From: Bradyrhizobium sp. Rc3b | GTDB lineage: Bacteria > Pseudomonadota > Alphaproteobacteria > Rhizobiales > Xanthobacteraceae | Assembly: GCF_900114915.1 (NCBI RefSeq) | Contig: NZ_FOUS01000008.1 | Span: 372,001 to 436,000, forward strand | Direction of reading: 5' to 3' | Length of the DNA stretch: 64,000 nucleotides | In this document: positions 43,847-52,153 of the stretch, piece after piece | How positions within the stretch are numbered: the first letter of the stretch is position 1 | How the letters are laid out: each line of letters begins with the position of its first letter | The notes under the pieces: generated by a model | Databases searched by the model: none | Seen by the model: the letters and a program-made list of their open reading frames with translations, nothing else | Told to the model about the DNA's origin: nothing | Made by a program: the position numbers and the translations under genes

Positions 43847-45892
43847 ATGTCCAAGCAGTTGAAACCCAAAGCAAAAGACGATTTTTTCGGCGGCGACGAG
43901 CCGAAACCCCGGGCGCCTGCCAAGGCGGCTTCGCGCGGAACCGGCGGGGAAGCCGACTACACCGCAGCCGACATCGAGGTGCTCGAAGGCCTGGAACCGG
44001 TGCGGCGCCGGCCCGGCATGTATATCGGCGGCACCGACGAGAAGGCGCTGCATCATCTGTTCGCCGAGGTCATCGACAACTCGATGGACGAGGCGCTGGC
44101 GGGACATGCGACCTTCATCGGCGTCGAGCTCTCCGCGGATGGTTTCCTCACCGTCACCGACAACGGCCGCGGCATCCCGATCGATCCGCATCCAAAATTC
44201 CCGAAAAAGTCGGCGCTCGAAGTCATCATGTGCACGCTGCATTCGGGCGGCAAATTCGACTCCAAGGTCTACGAGACCTCCGGCGGCTTGCACGGCGTCG
44301 GCATTTCCGTGGTGAACGCCCTCTCCTCGCTGCTCGAGGTCGAGGTCGCGCGCAGCCAGAAACTCTACCGCATGACGTTCGAGCGCGGACACCCCAAGGG
44401 CAAGCTCGAGGATCTCGGCAAGATCAACAACCGCCGCGGCACGCGCGTCCGCTTCAAGCCCGATACCGACATCTTCGGCGCCAAGGCTGCGTTCAAGCCG
44501 CAGCGCCTGTTCAAGATGACGCGCTCGAAGGCGTATCTGTTCGGCGGCGTCGAGATCCGCTGGAATTGCGCGCCCGAGCTACTCAAGGGCGTCGAGGACG
44601 TCCCGGCGGAGGCGACGTTCCACTTCCCCGGCGGCCTCAAGGATTATCTGGCGGCAGCAATTCACGCCGACACGCTGGTCCACCCGGATATCTTCTCCGG
44701 CAAATCCGGCCGCAATGGCGCGCATGGCGCCTGCGAATGGGCGGTGGCCTGGACCGCAGATGCCGACGGCTTCCTCTCTTCCTATACCAACACCGTCCCG
44801 ACACCCGATGGCGGCACGCACGAATCCGGCCTGCGCAGCGCGCTGCTGCGCGGCCTGAAGGATCACGCCGAGCGCGTCGGCCAGGGCAAGCGCGCCTCGT
44901 CAATAACGTCGGAAGACGTGATGGTCGGTGCCGCCGTGATGCTCTCGGTGTTCGTGCGCGAGCCTGAATTCCAGGGCCAGACCAAGGATCGTCTCGCCAC
45001 CGCGGAAGCGCAGCGCATCGTCGAGCAGGCGATGAAGGATCCGTTCGATCACTGGCTCTCGGGCAATCCGAACATGGCCAACAGGCTGCTCGATTTCGTG
45101 ATCGACCGCGCCGAAGAGCGGCTGCGGCGGCGGCAGGAGAAAGAGACCGCGCGGAAAACCGCCGGCAAGAAGCTGCGCCTGCCCGGCAAGCTCGCCGACT
45201 GCACCGACGCCGGCACCGAAGGCTCCGAACTCTTCATCGTCGAAGGCGACTCGGCCGGCGGCAGCGCCAAGCAGGCGCGCGACCGCAAGACCCAGGCCGT
45301 GCTGCCGCTGCGCGGCAAGATCCTCAACGTCGCCTCCGCCGGCAAGGACAAGCTGACGGCCAACGCCCAGCTCTCCGACCTCGTGCAGGCGATCGGTTGC
45401 GGCCAGCTCCTGCAATACCGCGAAGAGGATCTGCGCTATCAGCGCATCATCATCATGACCGACGCCGACGTCGACGGCGCGCACATCGCCTCGCTGCTGA
45501 TCACCTTTTTCTATCGGCAGATGCCGCGGCTGATCGACGAAGGGCACCTCTTCCTCGCGGTGCCGCCGCTCTACAAGCTCACGCACGGCACCAAGTCAGT
45601 CTACGCGCGTGACGACAAGCACAAGGAAGAGCTGATCAAGAGCGCGTTCAACGCCAACGCCAAGGTCGAGGTGAACCGGTTCAAAGGCCTCGGCGAGATG
45701 ATGCCGGCGCAGCTCAAGGAGACCACCATGGATCCGAGCAAGCGCACGCTGCTCAAGGTGGTGCTGCTCGCCGACGATCGCGACACCACGGCGGATTCGG
45801 TGGAACGACTGATGGGCACCAAGGCCGAGGCGCGCTTCGCGTTCATCTCGGACAAGGCGGAATTTGCCAGCGAAGAGCTGCTGGACGTTTGA
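43847..45892 (+). CDS. parE: DNA topoisomerase IV subunit B
   Basis: The ATPase subunit of topoisomerase IV, for decatenation of chromosomes. The 681-residue protein carries the GHKL motifs (EVIDNSMDEALAG, DNGRGIPID, GGLHGVGISVVNALS) and the Toprim motifs (EGDSAGGSAKQARDRKTQAVLPLRGK, DADVDGAHIASLL). The N-terminal 40 residues are a variable basic tail. It is single gene with a strong terminator at 45920. Length matches ParE rather than GyrB (about 800 residues). Confidence 0.95.
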   Translation: MSKQLKPKAKDDFFGGDEPKPRAPAKAASRGTGGEADYTAADIEVLEGLEPVRRRPGMYIGGTDEKALHHLFAEVIDNSMDEALAGHATFIGVELSADGFLTVTDNGRGIPIDPHPKFPKKSALEVIMCTLHSGGKFDSKVYETSGGLHGVGISVVNALSSLLEVEVARSQKLYRMTFERGHPKGKLEDLGKINNRRGTRVRFKPDTDIFGAKAAFKPQRLFKMTRSKAYLFGGVEIRWNCAPELLKGVEDVPAEATFHFPGGLKDYLAAAIHADTLVHPDIFSGKSGRNGAHGACEWAVAWTADADGFLSSYTNTVPTPDGGTHESGLRSALLRGLKDHAERVGQGKRASSITSEDVMVGAAVMLSVFVREPEFQGQTKDRLATAEAQRIVEQAMKDPFDHWLSGNPNMANRLLDFVIDRAEERLRRRQEKETARKTAGKKLRLPGKLADCTDAGTEGSELFIVEGDSAGGSAKQARDRKTQAVLPLRGKILNVASAGKDKLTANAQLSDLVQAIGCGQLLQYREEDLRYQRIIIMTDADVDGAHIASLLITFFYRQMPRLIDEGHLFLAVPPLYKLTHGTKSVYARDDKHKEELIKSAFNANAKVEVNRFKGLGEMMPAQLKETTMDPSKRTLLKVVLLADDRDTTADSVERLMGTKAEARFAFISDKAEFASEELLDV

Positions 45893-45919
45893 GTCCTCGG
45901 CGCTGTGGCGCTTCATCGA

Positions 45920-45948
45920 GAGCCCCGGCGACAAGCCGGGGCTCTTTT
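45920..45948 (+). terminator. Rho-independent terminator of parE
   Basis: A 10-bp GC-rich stem GAGCCCCGGC/GCCGGGGCTC with a 5-base loop, followed by TTTT. It starts 27 bp after the parE stop. Confidence 0.85.
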
Positions 45949-46040
45949 GCTTTGCGGGGCGATGACGTCGCTGCGGTCCCTACGGCTTTGAGCGATTCCC
46001 GGCATCGTCGTTGCGACTCGGCCAACGACTCACGGCGCTC

Positions 46041-46107
46041 AGGCGGAGGCACGACTGCCTCCATTTCGGACAAGGCGGGATTTGCTAACGAAACCTTACC
46101 CGAGGTT
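46041..46107 (+). pseudogene. remnant resembling the parE 3' end
   Basis: From 46060 the reading ISDKAGFANETLPEV parallels ISDKAEFASEELLDV of parE, with 28 of 33 bases identical over the first eleven codons; the GGC-GAGGC stretch before it also resembles the parE sequence. It has no start or domain, so it is a decayed duplication or the tail of a lost homologue. It lies in the 428-bp gap between parE and the outer-membrane gene. Confidence 0.5.
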
Positions 46108-46319
46108 GAATTCCAAAAATCTCAATAACGCTTTGAATTTATGTGGTTATTCCAGATCTCGACAACCGCGACCGAAATGCCCGCGTATCGGCGTTTTCCG
46201 GCGACTGTGCCTGCCCGGCAACAGCATTCCGGCGGGAAACGTCTATAGTCCGGACATCAGATGACACGAACTTCAGTGCGCTCGCGCTGCTACACAGACC
46301 AAGGTTGGGGATTTTTATC

Positions 46320-47102
46320 ATGAAGAAGGTTTTGCTCGCTCTGACCGCGGTTGCCGCGATGACCGGTTCGGCCTCGGCGGCCGATCTCGGTGCCCGTCCC
46401 TACGTGAAGGCCCCGATGCCGGCGCCCGTCGCCAACTGGACCGGTTTCTACGTCTTCGGCGGCGGCGGCGGCGGCCTCTCCAATGCCGACCAGCACGTCC
46501 AGACCACCGTTGGTGCGGTTCCGCTGACGATCGATCAGCGTCAGGGCGGCTCCGGTTGGTTCGGCACCGTCGGCGCCGGTTACGACTGGCAGTTCAGCGG
46601 CACCTGGGTCGCCGGTGTGTTCGCTGACGGCCAGTTCGGCAGCATCCGCGCCACCATCCAGGATCCGATCGTCGGCATCACCGGCAACCAGAAGCTGGAA
46701 ACCTCCTGGGCCGCGGGCGTGCGCCTCGGCTGGCTGGTCGCCCCGAACGTTCTCTCCTACGTCAACGGCGGTTACTCGGGCGCCCACTTCGGCCAGACCA
46801 ACTTCACCACGCTGGGCGGCACCCCGGCCGGCATCCACCTCAACAGCTACAACCGCAACGGCTGGTTCGTCGGCGGCGGTGTCGAGAACAGCCTGAACAT
46901 CTTCGGCGTCTCTTCGCCCGGCTGGTTCATGAAGACCGAGTATCGTTCGGCCTTCTACAACGCCAAGACCTCGAACGAGCTCTTCGACGGTACCAACGCG
47001 CTGGTCGGCCGCGACATCCGCGCCAACAGCTGGAACCAGACGATCTCGACCTCGCTGGTCTACCGCTTCAACTGGACCGGTCCGGTCGTCGCGAAGTACT
47101 GA
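46320..47102 (+). CDS. outer-membrane beta-barrel protein (Omp25/31-like)
   Basis: A 260-residue precursor with a signal peptide (KKVLLALTAVAAMTGSASAA) and an eight-strand barrel of the Omp25/31 family. Hallmarks are ADLGARPYVKAP at the mature start, NWTGFYVFGGGGGG, repeated Gly/Tyr strands and the final aromatic residue at the C-terminus (VVAKY). ATG 46320 is set by the signal peptide; the frame is open upstream to 46143 without support. A terminator follows at 47125. The related gene 48518-49282 lies 1.4 kb away, convergent. Confidence 0.9.
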   Translation: MKKVLLALTAVAAMTGSASAADLGARPYVKAPMPAPVANWTGFYVFGGGGGGLSNADQHVQTTVGAVPLTIDQRQGGSGWFGTVGAGYDWQFSGTWVAGVFADGQFGSIRATIQDPIVGITGNQKLETSWAAGVRLGWLVAPNVLSYVNGGYSGAHFGQTNFTTLGGTPAGIHLNSYNRNGWFVGGGVENSLNIFGVSSPGWFMKTEYRSAFYNAKTSNELFDGTNALVGRDIRANSWNQTISTSLVYRFNWTGPVVAKY

Positions 47103-47124
47103 TCCGAACGCAAGTTCAGACGTC

Positions 47125-47152
47125 AAAGCCCCGGCATCGCCGGGGCTTTTTT
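47125..47152 (+). terminator. Rho-independent terminator after outer-membrane gene
   Basis: Stem AAAGCCCCGGC/GCCGGGGCTTT with loop ATC and a T-run, located 23 bp after the stop. Confidence 0.85.
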
Positions 47153-47424
47153 CGTTATGGACCCGTCAACGGCAAGCGCTAATCCTCACGCGGTGCATGC
47201 TTCGACGTGTCCGCGCTTCCCGCCGCCCCCACCCAGCATCTCCGATCGCTCCTGCTTCGCGCCGTCCGCTCGAGACCAGGACTTCTCCCCGCGCGACGGC
47301 TTGTGGCTGGCGCCGCCATTGTATCCGGACCGAAGCTACGGCTAGTGTGGGCCCAAGCTTTCGCGGCAGCGGTGATCTCTTCATCGTCGCAACGCGACGG
47401 AAGCGGACCGACGGGGAGGAATGC
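47153..47424. other. intergenic stretch before the small membrane protein
   Basis: A 272-bp stretch with no supported gene. A plus-strand frame is open from 47197, but it lacks signals and its first part is Pro/Arg-rich shadow coding. The promoter of the small membrane gene and SDR should lie in it. Confidence 0.4.
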
Positions 47425-47610
47425 ATGCGCAGATTTCTGCTTGTAGCAGGCCTGTTTGCCCTCGCCGTCGGGCTGCTCTGGATTGGACAGGGCACGGGTA
47501 CGGTTCCGTGGCCGCGATCGAGCTTCATGGTCAACCAGCTGCATTGGGCCGGCTATGGCGTCGCCATGGCCGGCTTCGGGCTGGTGCTGATCTGGCAGAG
47601 CAATCAATAA
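47425..47610 (+). CDS. small membrane protein, 61 aa, unknown
   Basis: A 61-residue protein with two predicted spans (RRFLLVAGLFALAVGLLWIG and HWAGYGVAMAGFGLVLIW). ATG 47425 is preceded by GGGGAGGA, a strong ribosome site. It ends 21 bp before an SDR gene on the same strand, so the two are likely co-transcribed. It resembles short bacterial proteins with GTGTVPWP, of unknown function. Confidence 0.65.
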   Translation: MRRFLLVAGLFALAVGLLWIGQGTGTVPWPRSSFMVNQLHWAGYGVAMAGFGLVLIWQSNQ

Positions 47611-47631
47611 AAGAAACCAGGGAATACAAGC

Positions 47632-48402
47632 ATGACATCCAGCCGGTTCGAGCTCCGCGGTAAGGTCGCGGTCGTAACAGGAGGCAATGGCGGCATCGGG
47701 CTCGGCATGGCGCGCGGCCTTGCCGATGCCGGCGCCGACATCGCCGTGGTCGGCCGCAACGAAGCCAAGTCCAAAGCAGCGGTCGAAGATCTCAGGCAGC
47801 GCGGCGTCAAGGCGATCGCGGTTGCGACCGATGTCACCGACAGGGCCGCGATCGAAGCCATGATCGCGCGCGTGGTGAAGGATCTCGGGCGCATCGACAT
47901 CCTCGTCAACAATGCCGGCATGAGCATCCGCAAGCCGCCGCACGAGCTCGAGCTCGACGAGTGGAACAAGGTGATCGACACCAACCTCACCAGCGCCTTC
48001 CTGTGCTCGAAGCTCGCTTATCCGGCTTTGAAAGCATCAGGCAACGGCAAGGTGATCAACATCGGCTCGATGATGTCGATCTTCGGTGCGAGCTTCGCCA
48101 CCGCCTACGCGGCAAGCAAGGGCGGCATCGTGCAGTACACGCGTGCCTGCGCCAATGCCTGGGCGCCCGACAACATCCAGGTCAATGCGATCCTGCCGGG
48201 CTGGATCGATACCGACCTCACCCGCGGCGCGCGGCAACAGGTGTCGGGATTGCACGAGCGGGTGCTGGCGCGCACGCCAGCGGGGCGCTGGGGCGACATC
48301 GACGATTTCGCCGGCATCGCCGTGTTCCTGGCCTCGCCCGCATCGAACTTCGTCACGGGCACCGCGATCCCCGTCGATGGCGGCTTCTCGGTGATGGCCT
48401 GA
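47632..48402 (+). CDS. SDR family oxidoreductase (gluconate-5-dehydrogenase/KduD-like)
   Basis: A 256-residue classical SDR. Motifs are TGGNGGIGLG, NNAGMSIRKP, the catalytic Ser in IGSMMSIFGASF and YAASKGG, and the C-terminal TAIPVDGGFS. Arg in VVGRNEAKS after beta-2 suggests NADP preference. The sequence resembles 2-deoxygluconate or gluconate 5-dehydrogenases, but the substrate is not settled. It ends in front of a strong shared terminator. Confidence 0.9.
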   Translation: MTSSRFELRGKVAVVTGGNGGIGLGMARGLADAGADIAVVGRNEAKSKAAVEDLRQRGVKAIAVATDVTDRAAIEAMIARVVKDLGRIDILVNNAGMSIRKPPHELELDEWNKVIDTNLTSAFLCSKLAYPALKASGNGKVINIGSMMSIFGASFATAYAASKGGIVQYTRACANAWAPDNIQVNAILPGWIDTDLTRGARQQVSGLHERVLARTPAGRWGDIDDFAGIAVFLASPASNFVTGTAIPVDGGFSVMA

Positions 48403-48436
48403 GGCCGAACCTTTCGGCCATCCAACAAGGCAAAAA

Positions 48437-48464
48437 AGAAGCCCCGGACAAATCCGGGGCTTTT
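48437..48464. terminator. bidirectional terminator between SDR and outer-membrane genes
   Basis: Stem GCCCCGGA/TCCGGGGC with loop CAAA, flanked by an A-run on the left and T-run on the right, so it works on both strands. It lies between convergent genes ending at 48402 and 48518. Confidence 0.8.
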
Positions 48465-48517
48465 GAATTGAGGCAGTGCTTTTTTTGATCGTTGGTCGCG
48501 TTGCGTCGTCGACGTGC

Positions 48518-49282
48518 TCAGTAACGGGCAATGACAGGTGCGTCGAACTTGTAGCTCGCGCGCACGACGGCCCATTGGATGTCGCGCGGCTTGGCGTCGA
48601 AGGTGTAATTCCCCGAGGTGCCGCCGAGCTGATAGGTCTGGCTGCCGAAGGCCGCGTAATTGTATTCGAGGCCGACGATCCAGTTGCGGGTGACGCCGTA
48701 TTCCCAGCCGGCGCCGACGGTCCAGCCGTTGGCCCAGTGGGTCTGTCCGCCCGAGCCCGACACGCCGACGGTGTCGCTGACCGACAGACGGTTGTTCGCG
48801 CCGGCATAGCCGCCCTTGACGTAGAAGAGGTTGTTCTGCACGGCGAAGCCGGCGCGGCCGACCACGGTCGCGAGCACGTTGGTGCGCCAGGAGAACACGT
48901 CGTCGCCCGCACCGAACGCGGTGTTCGTGAACGAGCCCTTGTTGTCGAGGCCGGAGATCGTGCCTTCCATGCCGAACACGTAGTTGTTGGCCTGCCAGTT
49001 GTAGCCGATCTGGGCGCCGCCCATGATGCCCGCGCTGCGCTGACGATAGCCCTCGCCCGGGACGAGATCGCCGAACGGCGCACCGATCCCGTTGTTGATG
49101 AACTGCTGGTTGGTCCATGCGCCGCCGATGTGGCCGCCGACATAGAAGCCGGTCCAGTTGAACAGCGGCTCGACATAAGCGGGCGCCTTCGCGTAGCGCG
49201 CGCCGAGATCGGCGGCAGAGGCCACGCCCGTCGAAACCAGAGCGGTCGTGCAGGCGAAGGCGGCAATCAATTTGTTACGCAT
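48518..49282 (-). CDS. outer-membrane beta-barrel protein (Omp25/31-like)
   Basis: A 254-residue precursor with signal peptide (RNKLIAAFACTTALVSTGVASAAD) and the same mature start (ADLGARYAKAPAY) and FNWTGFYVGGHIGGA motif as the gene at 46320-47102. Repeated Gly/Tyr strands and the terminal VIARY complete the eight-stranded barrel. It and the other copy are paralogues on opposite strands. A 181-bp gap separates it from the flavin monooxygenase upstream. Ligand unknown. Confidence 0.9.
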   Translation of the reverse strand: MRNKLIAAFACTTALVSTGVASAADLGARYAKAPAYVEPLFNWTGFYVGGHIGGAWTNQQFINNGIGAPFGDLVPGEGYRQRSAGIMGGAQIGYNWQANNYVFGMEGTISGLDNKGSFTNTAFGAGDDVFSWRTNVLATVVGRAGFAVQNNLFYVKGGYAGANNRLSVSDTVGVSGSGGQTHWANGWTVGAGWEYGVTRNWIVGLEYNYAAFGSQTYQLGGTSGNYTFDAKPRDIQWAVVRASYKFDAPVIARY

Positions 49283-49462
49283 GGTACAACCCCGTGTCCT
49301 TTGATGGACGCACGGTCACAGACGGGTGTTACTAAAATTCGAATCAACAGAGTTAACGTGTCGGATGGGCACGCGCAGGTCCGTGAATCCGTTGGCGCTG
49401 TTGCACGCCAGCAACGCCACATGCGCGATTTAACGCGAAATTATCCCTGCCGAACTCCTGCG

Positions 49463-50710
49463 CTACGATGCCGGCGCGGCTTTCGAATGCACGTGCTCGG
49501 GCCGCACGCCGAGCGCGAGCAGACGCGCGGGAATGCCCTGCAGCCATGGCAGCGCGGTGATGAGGCGCACGATCAGCGGCACTTTGAGCGGCCGATCGCT
49601 CCCCTGCAAGGCGCCGCTGATGATCTTGTTCTGCACGATCACCTGCATGCGCTGCGTCATCTTCACCGGGAACTCGCGGCGACGGCGCACGGCATCGAGA
49701 TCGCTCTCGGACGGGCAGCCGTGCTGCATCTTGTCTGCCAGCAGATTGGCGGTCGCGACTGCATCCTGCACGGCGAGATTGACACCGACTCCGCCGACCG
49801 GAGACATCGCATGCGCGGCATCGCCGATGCAAAGCAGGCCCGGCCGCGTCCAGCGCGCCATGCGGTTGATCGCGACGGTCAGCAGCTTGACGTCGTCAAA
49901 GCTCTTCACGTCGGCGATGCCGGAGCGAAGGATCGGCGCCATGCGCACGACGTCGTCGAGCAGCGCCTGCAGTCCCCTCGCCTTCACCGCCTCGTGCTGT
50001 CCCTTGGCGATGACATAGGCGCATTGCCAATAGTCGCCGCGGTCGAAGGTGATCATCATCTTGCCGGGCTCGACGCGCGCGAACACGCTTTCCGTCTCGT
50101 CGGCCTTGCGGCCGGCGCGGAACCACAGCACGTCCATCGGCGCGCCGATTTCCTCGACGACGAGGCCGGCGCGCTCGCGCACCGTCGAATGCCGGCCGTC
50201 GCAGGCGATGGTGAGATCGGCTTCGATGTCGATGATGCCGTCGGGCGTTTTCGCCCGCACGCCGGCGATCGTCTCGCCGCGGCGGATCAGATCGACCGCC
50301 TCCGTGCTCATCATCACCTCGAGCGAGGCAAAGCGCCGGCCGGCCTCGCGCAGGAAATTCAAAAAATCCCATTGCGGCATGAAGGCGATAAAGGGGTATT
50401 TGGTGTGGAGCCGGCTGAGATCGGCGATGCGCACCGGTGTGCCGCCAAACAGGCCGTCCATCTTCTGCAGGCGCTGGTGCGGCAGCTTCAGGAAGCCGTC
50501 GATCAGACCGAGCTCGTCCATCACTTGAAGCGTCGAGGGATGCACGGTGTCGCCGCGGAAATCGCGGAAGAAATCCGCATGCTTCTCCAGCACCGCGACC
50601 TCGATGCCGGCCCGCCCCAGGAGATAGCCGAGCATCATGCCAGCCGGCCCGCCGCCGACGATGCAGCAACGGACTTTTTTCGTCCGGTTCGGTTGTTGGT
50701 CGGATGTCAT
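49463..50710 (-). CDS. FAD-dependent monooxygenase (PHBH family)
   Basis: A 415-residue class A flavin monooxygenase. The FAD-binding GxGxxG is in VRCCIVGGGPAGMMLGYLLG, DG motif in ACDGRHSTVRERAG and the second FAD motif in LLCIGDAAHAMSPVGGVGVNLAVQDA. No DNA-binding domain. The hydroxylated substrate is unknown; the C-terminal basic region and absence of catabolic neighbours argue against a simple aromatic operon. ATG 50710 starts the conserved TSDQQPNRTKKVR. It is monocistronic. Confidence 0.9.
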   Translation of the reverse strand: MTSDQQPNRTKKVRCCIVGGGPAGMMLGYLLGRAGIEVAVLEKHADFFRDFRGDTVHPSTLQVMDELGLIDGFLKLPHQRLQKMDGLFGGTPVRIADLSRLHTKYPFIAFMPQWDFLNFLREAGRRFASLEVMMSTEAVDLIRRGETIAGVRAKTPDGIIDIEADLTIACDGRHSTVRERAGLVVEEIGAPMDVLWFRAGRKADETESVFARVEPGKMMITFDRGDYWQCAYVIAKGQHEAVKARGLQALLDDVVRMAPILRSGIADVKSFDDVKLLTVAINRMARWTRPGLLCIGDAAHAMSPVGGVGVNLAVQDAVATANLLADKMQHGCPSESDLDAVRRRREFPVKMTQRMQVIVQNKIISGALQGSDRPLKVPLIVRLITALPWLQGIPARLLALGVRPEHVHSKAAPAS

Positions 50711-51097
50711 TGCAGCCACGATCCGCGATGCGAGTCTCGATCAAGATATGGCGGGCAATGTAACGCCGATTCCGGTCGAATGCGCTTGAATTTGGCTGTG
50801 CGATCTCCAACGCCGGCCGCTCAGATCGCACCAATCCTTGCGATCCGGGAATAAGCGGCACCCCCTGCTGTTATCAGCAGATAAGACCCTAAAGGGCATC
50901 AGAGGGAACGTTCAACGTGGCATGGTTGCTTACAGGTTGGCAGCCTGGCTGGCCATCAACATCGCGCTCGTCTACCTGCGCACGCGCCGAAGCCGCGATG
51001 CGGAAGAGAGCGAGCCGCGAGCATAGCGTTGCCTGCGGCGAAAACCGCCTGCGTCGGCCGTTCGCGTCGGGTCTGCCGGGCGCCCCGGGCCAACTAC
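50711..51097. other. intergenic region with a possible 34-aa membrane peptide
   Basis: About 390 bp without a firm gene. A plus-strand frame at 50922-51026 encodes VAYRLAAWLAINIALVYLRTRR with an ATG but only a weak ribosome site, so it is not called. Confidence 0.35.
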
Positions 51098-51123
51098 AAA
51101 GGCCCGCACTGTGCGGGCCCTTT
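51098..51123 (-). terminator. Rho-independent terminator of the Gly-rich protein gene
   Basis: Stem GGCCCGCAC/GTGCGGGCC with a T-run in the minus direction, 17 bp after the stop at 51141. Confidence 0.75.
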
Positions 51124-51140
51124 CATGGACGGAAGCCAAA

Positions 51141-51566
51141 CTATTTCTGATCCTCATTGCTGGTCCCGGTGCCGGGACTGCCGATCGGCAACCCGTTCGG
51201 TGCATGACCGACACCTGCGTTCCGTCCAGCTTGCGCGGCCGCTGGCGATGTGCCGTTTGCAGTCGGGGACTGAACGTTCGGATTGTTCAGGCCGGTGTTG
51301 GTGTTGACGTTGGCCCCGGTGGTGGTGCCATGAACCCCCATTCCCGAAGGAGCCGACGGCCCCGAATTGGCGCTGCTGGATGAGGTGCCCATTCCGGCAC
51401 CTGAGCTGGCTGCAGATCCCGCGCCGCCGGTCCCTGTACCGGCCGCGGCACTGCCACCGCCAGCAGCACCACCGCCGCCTCCGCCAGCACCGCCGCCACC
51501 CTGAGCAAAAGCGGTCGTCGAAAGCGCAGCGCATGCGAAAGCTACGAGGATGGACTTGCGGATCAT
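51141..51566 (-). CDS. Gly/Ala/Ser/Asn-rich secreted protein, unknown function
   Basis: A 141-residue precursor with a signal peptide (MIRKSILVAFACAALSTTAFAQ). The mature protein is low complexity: a Gly-rich stretch, then Ser/Gly/Ala, then Thr/Asn/Pro (TGANVNTNTGLNNPNVQS). No cysteine follows the cleavage site. ATG 51566 is set by the signal peptide; the upstream frame to 51737 is discarded. The composition resembles disordered periplasmic or surface proteins of rhizobia; no family is recognised. Confidence 0.65.
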   Translation of the reverse strand: MIRKSILVAFACAALSTTAFAQGGGGAGGGGGGAAGGGSAAAGTGTGGAGSAASSGAGMGTSSSSANSGPSAPSGMGVHGTTTGANVNTNTGLNNPNVQSPTANGTSPAAAQAGRNAGVGHAPNGLPIGSPGTGTSNEDQK

Positions 51567-51708
51567 GAATCGTCTCCCTGGTTTGGTGGACAATCCATGT
51601 GACCAAGGAGTTGTTCCGTCGCCTGGGTGAACACGGGTCCGCCGTCCTTGGGGAACGCCCACAATCCCGCCGTGTATTGGTCCCCTTTGGGGGCCTAGAC
51701 GTACCAAG

Positions 51709-51927
51709 TCACCGCCCAATCTCCTTGAGCAAGGCACGGCGTTTGTCGTGAAGTTCGCGGAGATATTGCTTATTCGAACGCTGCGTCTCCTGCCACTCGA
51801 TGCGATCTTCGGCGGTCCAAAGGAAGGACTCGCGTTCGAAGCGAGCTATCTCGGCCTCATCGAATTCCTTATAAAGCTTGATATCACGCTCCACCTCTTC
51901 CAGTTGTTCCTGGATCGTTTTTGGCAT
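51709..51927 (-). CDS. hypothetical protein, 72 aa, coiled-coil-like
   Basis: A 72-residue soluble, highly charged protein (Glu/Arg/Lys-rich) predicted to be helical: EQLEEVERDIKLYKEFDEAEIARFERES and YLRELHDKRRALLKEIG. No cysteine. The pattern suggests a small coiled coil or a DNA/protein-binding helix pair. The gap to the caspase-like gene upstream is 226 bp. No family recognised. Confidence 0.55.
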   Translation of the reverse strand: MPKTIQEQLEEVERDIKLYKEFDEAEIARFERESFLWTAEDRIEWQETQRSNKQYLRELHDKRRALLKEIGR

Positions 51928-52153
51928 CAGCCGTTCCCCCGGCCTAGCCTCCAGCCTGATCCAGTCTTCGGCTCAAATTACGGGGTTAGCAACAGAGGTT
52001 TGCTCGGTTCGGTGAGCTCACGCATTGATAAAGGCTATTGCGTAAGATTTTCTGTATTGTTGCCGGATCCGAGCCTCGCTGCGAGAAATCCGCTCCCTCG
52101 GGTCACCACCCTGCTTTGACGGCTGCGCTCTGGCCAGCGAACGCCGTCAATCA

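Noticed and set aside
48476-50854. Long plus-strand frame (792 codons) opposite the outer-membrane and monooxygenase genes
   Set aside because: It runs across two real minus-strand genes and a gap; no domain, no ribosome site, composition typical of shadow frames.
50922-51026. 34-codon plus-strand ORF with one hydrophobic stretch
   Set aside because: It has an ATG but only a weak ribosome site and no overlap or operon support; noted in the gap entry, not called.
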